64,000 nt of DNA, from contig CAWKIA010000038.1 of the NCBI GenBank assembly GCA_963849635.1, positions 131,511-195,510 on the forward strand, in the 5' to 3' direction. Position numbers and translations under genes: made by a program. The notes under the pieces were generated by a model. It was not told the origin of the DNA. It was given only the letters and a program-made list of their open reading frames with translations, and ran no database searches. Below are positions 53,288 through 61,424 of this stretch, in pieces (position 1 is the first letter of the stretch; each line of letters begins with the position of its first letter). This DNA is from CAVRUD01 sp963849635 (GTDB taxonomy: Bacteria; Chloroflexota; Chloroflexia; Thermomicrobiales; UBA6265).

Positions 53288-54169
53288 CTAGCGCGTATCG
53301 GCCAGGGCGCCAAAGGAGAAGAGCGCCCGGACATCCTCGCCGCGAGCGTCTCGCTGCTTGAGATCCTCCAGGAACTCGACAAAGCCGATGGTCGGCCGCC
53401 AACCGAGGAGGTTCGCCGCCTCGGAGAGATCGTGCTGCTCGACGGTCTGGGGCAATGGCAGGTCGTAGGTCTCGATCAGCGAGCGTGCGCCGGGGACACG
53501 CGATTCGAGCCAATCGGGCCCCAATGCTGGGAAGTCGGCCAGGACTTCGGCGGGGATACCGTGGTCAGTGTGAACGATCGTCTTGAACAGCCCGAAGCGG
53601 CGATCGAGGGCTCCTTGGAGGGCAGCGACCGTGGCGTCGGCGACGTCCTGACGATCAACGCCGTTGCGCAGCAACCGGGGCCCAAAGGTGAGATACGGCG
53701 CCGGCACGAACTCGTGGTAGCGGAGCATGGCGATCGCGGCGCCGGTGATCTCGTGGTAGGAGCGGCACATCTCCTCACCGAGGACCTTCGTCAGGCCGTA
53801 GACGCTGCTCCAGCCGTAGGCCATCGACGAGGCGTAGACGATGGCCTGCACGCCCTCGGCCCGGCACGCTTCGAAGACGTTGAAGGTGCCGTCGATGTTG
53901 ACCGCGAAGATCGTGGCATCGCTGACCGGTGGCCGGTGGGCGCTGTGCCAGGCCGCGAGGTGAATGACCGCGTCGGCGCCCGCTACCACCTGCTGGACAT
54001 CTGTGACGGTGCGGGTATCGCACCGGACAAACTCGCCCAGGGCAAGGACGTCGGCAGCCGGCGGGACCACGTCGGCGAGGCGGAGGCGAAAGCCGGCGTT
54101 GGCGGCAACACGGGCGATCGCCTGGCCCGCGTTGCCGCCCGCCCCGGTGATAGTGACAAGCTTTGACAT
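53288..54169 (-). CDS. NAD-dependent epimerase/dehydratase (extended SDR)
   Basis: A 293-residue extended SDR: VTITGAGGNAGQAIARVAAN (Rossmann GxxGxxG), GADAVIHLAAWHSAH, YASSMAYGWSSVYGLTK with Ser/Tyr/Lys in the order of the active site, and LRYHEFVPAPYLTFGPRLLR. The family acts on NDP-sugars or other diol and keto substrates; the GAG/YGLTK details fit NAD(P)-dependent reductases or epimerases without naming one. A GAGAGGA site precedes the ATG. The gene is clean. Confidence 0.9.
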   Translation of the reverse strand: MSKLVTITGAGGNAGQAIARVAANAGFRLRLADVVPPAADVLALGEFVRCDTRTVTDVQQVVAGADAVIHLAAWHSAHRPPVSDATIFAVNIDGTFNVFEACRAEGVQAIVYASSMAYGWSSVYGLTKVLGEEMCRSYHEITGAAIAMLRYHEFVPAPYLTFGPRLLRNGVDRQDVADATVAALQGALDRRFGLFKTIVHTDHGIPAEVLADFPALGPDWLESRVPGARSLIETYDLPLPQTVEQHDLSEAANLLGWRPTIGFVEFLEDLKQRDARGEDVRALFSFGALADTR

Positions 54170-54261
54170 GCAGATCCTCTCTCATTGCCGGTGACGGCGA
54201 GTGCTCTGTGCGGCGCCGGACCGGGAATCCTAGCAGGATCGCATCATCCGCCCTGGTCGCG

Positions 54262-55014
54262 TCAATCCCGTGGGCTGCAATAGTCGGAGAGCGGGGCGGA
54301 GGCTTCGCTGTTCGGGGTCACCATGTTGGTCGCGGTCCACTCAACGCCATCCCAGTTACCGTCATCGCCCGTATCGGTATCGAGGGGATTGCCGCTGTAG
54401 CGGATCTCGTCGCCGTCCCAAACGCAATCGTTGTCGGAATCTGGAGCGGTCGGATACGTGCCCCAGTTGACCTCGTCGCCATCCCAGAGACCGTCGGCGT
54501 CGGTATCGGCATTGCCGAGGGCGGTGCCGGGGTTCGCTTCGGTCAGGTCCGAGAGGCCATCACCGTCCGTATCGGAGCTACCAGGGTTTCCGGCCAGGCG
54601 GACCTCATCGCCGTCCCAGAGGCCGTCGCCTTCGGTGTCGACCGAGTTGGGCCATGAGCCAAAGCGGACCACCTCGTCGCCGTCGGAGAGACCATCTCCG
54701 TCAGTATCCGCCTTATTGGGATCGGACCCGTGTGCTTGCTCTTCGGCCAGGACGAGTCCGTCTTGATCGAGGTCGATGTAGTAATCGACGCCAAACCGGT
54801 CGGAGACGGCGCCGCCCGTCGTGGAACCGTAGATATCCGGATCGATTGGCCCTGACCCCGTGCTCGGATCTGGCGAGGGGGGACGGGGAAGGAGATGGAG
54901 ACGGAGATGGACTGGGATTGGCTCCACCGCCCAAGCCGCCCTGCCCACCTTGACCGGCTGAACCAGCCTGCCCTGCTGTCCAGCCTGCCCAGCGGCCTCG
55001 ATCGCATCGCCCAT
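54262..55014 (-). CDS. Thrombospondin type 3 repeat protein (N-terminal frameshifts)
   Basis: The C-terminal 180 residues are five to six calcium-binding DxDxDG repeats: ADTDGDGLSDGDEVVRFGSW, SVDTEGDGLWDGDEVRLAGN, SDTDGDGLSDLTEANPGTAL, ADTDADGLWDGDEVNWGTYP, DSDNDCVWDGDEI and DTDTGDDGNWDGVEW. The N-terminal part shifts frame: a Gly-rich linker (AGQAGSAGQGGQGGLGGGAN) and a PSPSPSPSPSPSP spacer lie in another frame around 54960-54870. The frame also stays open upstream to about 55130 (DSSFNDDATESLILIVTLAP), so the start may be further back. The likely role is an extracellular adhesion or surface-layer protein. Confidence 0.7.
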   Translation of the reverse strand: MGDAIEAAGQAGQQGRLVQPVKVGRAAWAVEPIPVHLRLHLLPRPPSPDPSTGSGPIDPDIYGSTTGGAVSDRFGVDYYIDLDQDGLVLAEEQAHGSDPNKADTDGDGLSDGDEVVRFGSWPNSVDTEGDGLWDGDEVRLAGNPGSSDTDGDGLSDLTEANPGTALGNADTDADGLWDGDEVNWGTYPTAPDSDNDCVWDGDEIRYSGNPLDTDTGDDGNWDGVEWTATNMVTPNSEASAPLSDYCSPRD

Positions 55015-55156
55015 CCCGGAAATGGTCGACGAGTCTTTGGGCTGGGCGGGGGCAAGCGTGACGATCAGGATCAGCGATTCGGTGGCGTCATCATTGAACG
55101 ATGAATCGGCGGCCTGGAGTTTGGTGGGATTCGCATCTTGGCTCCACCTGAAAAAG

Positions 55157-55193
55157 CTGGAGGCCGGGGCGGTGTCCCGCGCCCGGCCTCCAG
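55157..55193 (-). terminator. Rho-independent terminator after surface protein 1
   Basis: On the minus strand, CTGGAGGCCGGG and CCCGGCCTCCAG form a 12-base perfect stem with a 13-base loop, followed by CTTTTTC. It lies 47 bases past the stop at 55240. Confidence 0.8.
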
Positions 55194-55239
55194 TTGGTTC
55201 GCAGTGGTTGATGACCTACTGGCGAGCTGGTGAGCGCCG

Positions 55240-56975
55240 TTAGGAGGCGACCACCATGGCGGCGTTGGTCTGGGCGGCGAAGGTGGTGCCGTCGCCGCGG
55301 ACCGAGTTGGCCCCGACCGTTGCCCCGGCCGGGATGACGAGATTGACGTTGGCGCTGCCGGTGTTGCTGGTCGTGACCTGGCCGATCTGGACCCAGCTGC
55401 CGTTAATCCGCCAGCGGATGCGGACTGCTTCCACCCGGCCGAAGCCACGCAGGGAGAAATCGACCGCCTGGCCGACCTGGCCGGTCTCCACCTTGATCCG
55501 GGGGACAACCTCGTAGGTGGATGTCTTGGAAACGGTGCCGGAGGTGAAGGTGATCACCTGGCCGGCGCCGCCCGGGGTGGCCGGGACCGGGAAGGAGCCG
55601 GTCGCCCCGCCGGAGGCGTTCGTCTGGAAGGTGCCGATGTCGATGATGCTGCCGCTGGTGCGGCGCCAGGTGATCGTCCCTGCCGCGTTGGCCGGGAAGT
55701 TGGCCACCGTGTAGGCGACGTCGGTGTTGACCGTGCCCGCGGACCGGCTCGAGGGTCACGGCCGGCGGCTGCGGGACCACGACCGTGACCGCGCTGGTCT
55801 GGGCGGAGAAGACCGTGCCCTCGGCACGAACCGTATTGGTCCCGGCGGCGGCGTTCGCCGGGACGATCACGTTGATCGTACCGGTGCCGGTGGCCCCAGT
55901 GGTGAGGGTGCCGACCTGACCGTAGGTGGTGCCGACGAGCCAGCGGATGCGGACGAACTCAGCCGGGCCGAAGCCGGTGAGGCCGATGGCGACCGACTGA
56001 CTGCGCTGCACGCTCTCCGGGGTAACGCGGACCCGCGGAGCGACCTCGAAGGCGGTGGTCTCGACCTCGTTGCCGGAGACGGCCCGGACTTCCTTCGGGC
56101 CGCCGGGGACGGTCGGGACAGATCGGGTGCCGGTGGCGCCGCCGGAGGCGTTGGTCTGGACCGTACCGAGGCTGACGTTGACCCCGGCGATCCCGATGAA
56201 GTGGAGGGTGGCCTGCGCGTTCGGCGGGAAGTTGACGATCGTGAAATCGAAGGTGGACCCGACCGTGCCGCGAACCGGGGTGACGCTGACGCCCGGCGGC
56301 GGGGTGGTGGTGGTGGTGGTCGTGGTCGTGGTGGTCGTCGTTGGCGCAGCCGTGGTCGGTCGTGGTCGTCGTGGTCGGGGCTGCCGTGTGGTCGTGGTGG
56401 TGGTTGTCGGCGCTGCTGTGGTGGTCGTCGTGGTCGTCGTCGGCGCAGCCGTGGTGGTGGTCGTTGGCGCAGCCGTCGTGGTGGTCGTGGTCGTCGGCGC
56501 TGCCGTGGTCGTCGTGGTTGTCGGCGCTGCTGCTCGTGGTCGTCGTGGTGGGGAGCGGTGGAGACGATGGGCAGCGCGTCGAACAGATGCCCGCGAACCC
56601 GGGCTGGCTTGCAGCAGCCATCGACGACGACGCAGAACTGATCTTGCCGGTGCAACCTGCGTTGGTATTGCAGCCTACCGGCGCGGCACAGTCGCTCGCT
56701 GATACCCGGCAAACACCACCGCCCCCGACCAGGGTTGCGCACGAGCACCCGGCAAGGTTGCCGGGGCACGGCGTCGCTCCTGTGCAGGCGTCGCCGCCGG
56801 CGCAGGTCGGGTCGGGATTGGTGCTGGATTGCGCGGCTACGTGGGCCGGCGTGAAGCCGCGGCCGGCGAGCACACCGCCGGCCAGCGCCGCGCCAATGCC
56901 CGCCTTGAGGACATCCCGGCGGGAGCGGAGGCGCGCGAGTTTACGCGCCCAGTTATCGAAATCGCGTCCGTCCAA
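55240..56975 (-). CDS. Exported Thr-repeat/IPT-like surface protein 1 (TTG start, frameshifts)
   Basis: Starts at a TTG at 56975 (GGGAGGGG site) reading LDGRDFDNWARKLARLRSRR and DVLKAGIGAALAGGVLAGRG, a Tat-like leader. A Cys-rich block follows (CAGGDACTGATPCPGNLAGC, then SCATLVGGGGVCRVSASDCA). A Thr-rich minisatellite (TTTTT/AAPTTTT units; out of frame it shows as His/Asp-rich) spans about 56300-56540. At least four Ig-like or IPT-like repeats come next, such as FGPAEFVRIRWLVGTTYGQV and RGFGRVEAVRIRWRINGSWV, each ending with a VRGDGTTFAAQTNA-like strand. Multiple indels break the frame. It is probably anchored at the surface by repeats. Confidence 0.7.
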
Positions 56976-57386
56976 CAGACTGCCCCTCCCTATCCCACAG
57001 CCGGCTGCCCCCGGTGGCAGCCGTCGCGCGGGACCCTTAAAGTCGCACCATCGGTACCAGTGCCGAAACGTCTCGAACGTGGCTGAAACGTGGGCGAACC
57101 CCTGGGCAGTCGGACCGGCCAATGCTGGTTTACCGGGGGAGACTGTTTGTGGGGATGACATTCGACCCAGAGCACAAGTACCAGAGCGGGTCCAGCCTAC
57201 CGTCTCGGTTCCGGCGAGTCAAGGCGCGTCCGGCTCTTGAGCCGGGAATGGTCCGGATCATGAAGCCATTCTTGGCACGGACGGGATTCCGGGTGAGTGC
57301 ATGGCGCGACCGCTGGGGGTCAGGCCTGCTCGCTCTCTACCGGGGAGTAACGGCCGGCCGGCGCGTGGCTGGAGAGCGGAGAAACG

Positions 57387-57423
57387 CCGGAGGCCGGGGC
57401 GGTTACCCGCTGCCGGCCTCCGG
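57387..57423 (-). terminator. Hairpin after surface protein 2
   Basis: CCGGAGGCCGG pairs with CCGGCCTCCGG over 11 bases around a 15-base loop. It is the counterpart of the hairpin at 55157-55193 but has only TTT after it. Confidence 0.6.
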
Positions 57424-57461
57424 TTGGTAGGTCACGCGTGCTGCCTGCCTGGTGGTTGCCG

Positions 57462-58916
57462 TTAGGGGGCGATCACCGTGGCGGCGTTGGTCTCGGCGCG
57501 GAAGGGGGCCGTCGCCGCGGACCGTGTTGGCCCCGCCCACCGCCCCGGTTGGGATGGTGACGTCGATATTGGCGCTACCGGTGTTGCTGGTGGTGACCTG
57601 GCCGACCGGGACAAAGGAGCCGTTGATCAGCCAGCGAATCTGGACCACCTCCACCCGGCCGAAGCCGCGCAGAGAGACATCCACGGCCTGGCCAACAAAG
57701 CCGGATTCCACCTTGATCCGGGGGGCCACCTCGAAGGTGGAGGTGCGGGAGACGCTGCCGGAGGTAAAGGTGACGACCTGACCCGGCCCGCCCGGGGTGG
57801 CCGGGACGGGAAGGAACCGGTCGCGCCGCCGGAGGCGTTGGTCTGAACCGTGCCGATGGTGATGATGCTGCCGCTGGTCCTCCGCCAGGTGATGGTCACC
57901 GTGGAGCTGGCCGGGAAGTTGACCACCGTATAGTCGACGTCGGAGTTGACCGTGCCGCGCTGCGGCGACAGGATCACACCCGGCGGCGGCGGGATCACGA
58001 CGGTGACGGCGTTGGTTTGGGCGGAGAAAGCGGTGCCGTCGCCACGGACGGAGGTGGCGCCGGCGGGCGCGTTCGCGGGCACGGTCACGTTGACGGTGGC
58101 ACTGCCGGTGGTTCCTGTGGTTGCGGTGCCGACCTGGACGTAGGTGCTGCCGACGAGCCAGCGGATGCGGACGAACTCGGCCGGGCCGTAACCGGTGAGC
58201 CCGACGGAGACCGACTGGCCACGCTGGACCGTCTCCGGGGTGACGCGGACCCGAGGGGCGACCTCGAAGGCGGTGGTCTCGACCTCGTTGCCGGAGAAGA
58301 CTCGGATCTCCTTCGGGCCGCCGGGGACGGTCGGGACAGTACGGGTGGCGGTGGCGCCGCCGGAGGCATTGGTCTGGACGGTCCCGAGGTTGACGTTGCT
58401 CCCGGTTGTCCCGATGAAGAGGAGGTTGACCGTCGCGTTCGGCGGGAAGCTGACGATCGTGAGGTCAAAGTTCGACCCAACGGCGCCGCGGACCGGGTTC
58501 ACCGTGACCCCTGGCGGCGGGGTGGTCGTGGTGGTCGTGGTGGTCGTGGTCGTAGTCGGTGCCGCCGTCGTAGTCGGGGCCGTCGTGGTTGTCGGTGCCG
58601 CCGTCGTAGTCGGGGCCGTCGTGGTTGTCGGCGCGGCGGTCGTCGTCGGGGCCGCGGTGGTCGTGGTCGGGGCCGCCGTGGTGGTGGTTGGCTCCGCCGT
58701 CGTGGTCGGTGCCGCGGTGGTCGTCGGCGCCTCTGTGGTCGTCGGCGCTTCCGTCGTCGTGGTCGGGTCTTCCGCCGCGACACGACCTGGCGAAACCCCG
58801 CGCCCAGCAAGCACACCGCCAGCTACCGCCGCCCCGAGACCCGCCTTGATGACATCCCGGCGGGAACGCAGGCGCGCGAGTCTACGCGCCAGATTGTCGA
58901 AATCTCGTCCGTCCAA
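57462..58916 (-). CDS. Exported Thr-repeat/IPT-like surface protein 2 (TTG start, frameshift)
   Basis: Starts at a TTG at 58916 (GGGAGGGG site): LDGRDFDNLARRLARLRSRR and DVIKAGLGAAVAGGVLAGRG, a leader with an RR pair. A Thr/Pro/Ala minisatellite follows (TTTTEAPTTTEAPTTTAAPT, then TTTTTTTTTTTTPPPGVTVN). Repeat domains read VGSNFDLTIVSFPPNATVNL, FGPAEF-like (GYGPAEFVRIRWLVGSTYVQ) and VRGDGTAFSAQTNAVTVVIP; a shift near 57815 precedes the last repeat, and one near 57510 the end (AETNAATVIAP, TAA 57462). It is a tandem paralogue of the 55240 gene, sharing the leader, domains and flanks. It lacks the Cys-rich block. Confidence 0.75.
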
Positions 58917-59515
58917 TTGAATGCCCCTCCCATTCCCGCAATCCGGCTGCCCTGATGACACCCTTCACGCGGGACACGTGTCGCACCACCGGTACCTGTG
59001 CCGGGACGTTGCCGTCGTAGCTGATACGGGATCGAAGCTGCATCACCCAGTCGTACCGGCCAACGCGGGCACACCGGAGTGGACTGTTTGCGGGGATGGC
59101 GTTCGACCCATAGTACATGTACCAGAGTGGGTCCAGCCTACCGTTTCGGTACTGGTGCGTCAAGGCATTTATTGCTTCCGGACAGGAAGGATTCCGCCGA
59201 TGATGCCCCTTTTGTCCCCATGGGCGGTCGACGGCGGCGGCGAACGCGCCGACCCGAGCACCATGGCCCCACCGGGATGACCGGAAACTGCCCTTCTGAC
59301 AGCATTGGGGAGCGATTGTTTGACGCTGGGCGGAGGGCAGACCATGATTGCCACGGTAGACACGGGCCACCGGCGATGTCGTTGCCGGTCTGGCAAGATT
59401 CGGTCGCCGGCTTGCCGGCATCGGAGAGCCGGCGGTCGGACCGGCCCAGGACGATCGGGTCCGGTGACCTGACGGATTCGACGCGTGCGACGCAAAGTTG
59501 CCAGGGAGTGACGCG
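58917..59515. other. Upstream region of surface protein 2, duplicated flank
   Basis: No gene is supported. About 240 bases from 58930 to 59168 resemble the region above surface protein 1 (about 56990-57225), including the shared string GTCCAGCCTACCGT near 59131 and 57193. The rest, to the glycosyltransferase start, shows no coding frame. Confidence 0.6.
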
Positions 59516-60386
59516 ATGGTGGCGCTGACGATCGGGATGGCGGTGTACAAGGACTTTGACGGCGTCTATTTCACGATCCAGGCGCTGCGGATGTACCAGG
59601 ACATGACCGACACGGAGCTGGTGGTGGTCGACAACTTCGGCGACGACCACATGCGGGACTTCGTCCAGGGCTGGGCGAAGGGGCAAGTACATCCTGGCGA
59701 CGGATGCGGTCGGGACGGCGGCGCCGCGGGACCGGGTCTTCCGGGAGGCGTCGGGGACGCCGTCCTGTGCATGGATTCCCACGTCTTCTGCGCCGGGGAC
59801 GGTGGCGCGGCTGCGGGAGTACTACCGCGACCATCCGGACACGATCGACCTTATCCAGGGGCCGCTGGTCTACGACGACCTGACGAGCCTCTCCACCCAC
59901 TTCGCGCCGGAGTGGCGGGGGCAGATGTGGGGTACCTGGGCGACGGACCCGCGCGGGCAGGACCCGGAGGGGGAGCCGTTCGACATCCCGATGCAGGGCC
60001 TGGGGATCTTCAGTTGCCGCGGGGCGGCCTGGCCGGGCTTCAACCCGCACTTTCGGGGGTTCGGGGGCGAAGAGGGGTACATCCACGAGAAGATGCGGCA
60101 GGCGGGCGGGCGGACGCTGTGCCTGCCGTGGTTGCGGTGGCTGCACCGCTTCAGCCGGCCGAGCGGGGTGCCGTACCCGCTCTTCATCGAGGACAAGCTG
60201 CGCAACTACATCATCGGCCACTCGGAGCTGGGCTTGCCCCTGGCGCCGATCATCGCCCACTTCGAGGAGAACCTGCCGAAGGAGACCGTCACCAGGGTAG
60301 TCGAGGAGGCGCTGGCGGAGGGGGCGCGGCAGGGATCACGGCGGCGTTCACCCCGTTTGACTCCTCCGCGCCTCTCCCCCTGGTGA
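59516..60386 (+). CDS. Family 2-like glycosyltransferase (two frameshifts)
   Basis: About 289 residues from an ATG at 59516 (GGGAGTG). It opens VALTIGMAVYKDFDGVYFTI and DTELVVVDNFGDDHMRDFVQ, the nucleotide-sugar half of a GT-A fold. Shifts near 59690 and 59795 cancel, with KYILATDAVGTAAPRDRVFR readable between them. Then LREYYRDHPDTIDLIQGPLV, QGLGIFSCRGAAWPGFNPHF, RGFGGEEGYIHEKMRQAGGR and LPWLRWLHRFSRPSGVPYPL follow, as in GT2 enzymes that end in a GGE(D/E) acceptor loop. The sugar is unknown. It is followed 20 bases on by a second, related-context gene. Confidence 0.7.
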
Positions 60387-60405
60387 TGGGTCACGCGAAC
60401 AGGTA

Positions 60406-61376
60406 GTGGTCGCCCCATCCAGCCAGTCCAATCAGGCTGCCGTGGCATCGGCGCCGGCCATCATCGACATCGAGATGGACGACCAGGAGCATCACCGCGC
60501 GATCGTCGTGTTTGTCGACGACGTGCCCTTCTTGATCCAGCAGATGCTTGCCCTGCGGGAGTCCTGGCTGTACGTCGGGAGTCCGAACACGGATCTGGTG
60601 GCGATGGGGCCGGGCAATGTCCTGGCGCAGCTTCCGGACGATCTGGTCAAGATCGAGCAGCGGCCGGCGACGGACCACCCGGTCTGGCAGGGCTACAAGT
60701 ACGTGAACGCCATCGCCTGCCTGAACGGGCCGGGATCGGAGCAGTTGGAGCGGTACACGCACCTGCTGCGGACGGACGCCGATACCTTCATCACGCCGGC
60801 GTGGCACGACTTCCGGCCGGCGGCGTTTGTCTTCGGCAATGGGGGCTACGCCAACGAGGACGTGCCCGAGCGGCTGCGGGCGCTGGCGGAGCGGTTCGGG
60901 CTGGTCCACCGGGGCCACACGAACGTCGGCTCGACGTGGTACGGCCCGACGGCGGTCGTGCGGCAGGCCGCGGCCATCAGCGAGCAGGTGACGAAGCACC
61001 TGATCACCGAGGAATTCGCCAACGATCCAGGAGCATGGCCCGGCTGGTACCGCGAGGTTTCGGTGAAGTACGCGAGCGAGATCGCGGTCAACCACTGCGC
61101 TCCCGACGCGCAGCGCACCGTCCTCCTCGACGCATCCAGCACATCGGACGAGCCGATCACGCACTTCCCCCACATCCACTGCTGGCATACCGACCAGCGA
61201 TTCTCGAAGCACGCCTTCATGGCAGGGCAGTACACGCCGCCACGCGGCTCCGACTCTCGACCTCGGAGTCGTCCGTGATTACGCGATGGCGATGTCGTTC
61301 CGGTCGCTCGACGCTCTCCGCTCATCCGCGCCGGCGCGCCGAGCAGACCAACGCCCTGGCGGAGGTCAGGGACTGA
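60406..61376 (+). CDS. Glycosyltransferase-like protein (DUF7164-like), C-terminal frameshifts
   Basis: About 322 residues. It reads RAIVVFVDDVPFLIQQMLAL then RESWLYVGSPNTDLVAMGPG, LERYTHLLRTDADTFITPAW (DxD-like) and RFGLVHRGHTNVGSTWYGPT, and late HFPHIHCWHTDQRFSKHAFM. The layout suggests a GT-A-type nucleotide-sugar protein; I recall the DUF7164 label but am not sure of it. Near 61245 and 61315 two shifts lead to DLGVVRDYAMAMSFRSLDAL and RRRAEQTNALAEVRD with a TGA at 61374. The GTG start is weak. It forms a pair with the GT2-like gene before it. Confidence 0.55.
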
Positions 61377-61424
61377 GGCGTCAGGTGGTCACAGCGGGTC
61401 AAGCCCACCAAGATGATGCGGCTC

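Noticed and set aside
56055..56702. Val-rich plus-strand protein with long VVVVVV runs
   Set aside because: It is the antisense of the Thr-rich minisatellite; the leader and IPT-like domains prove the minus strand is coding.
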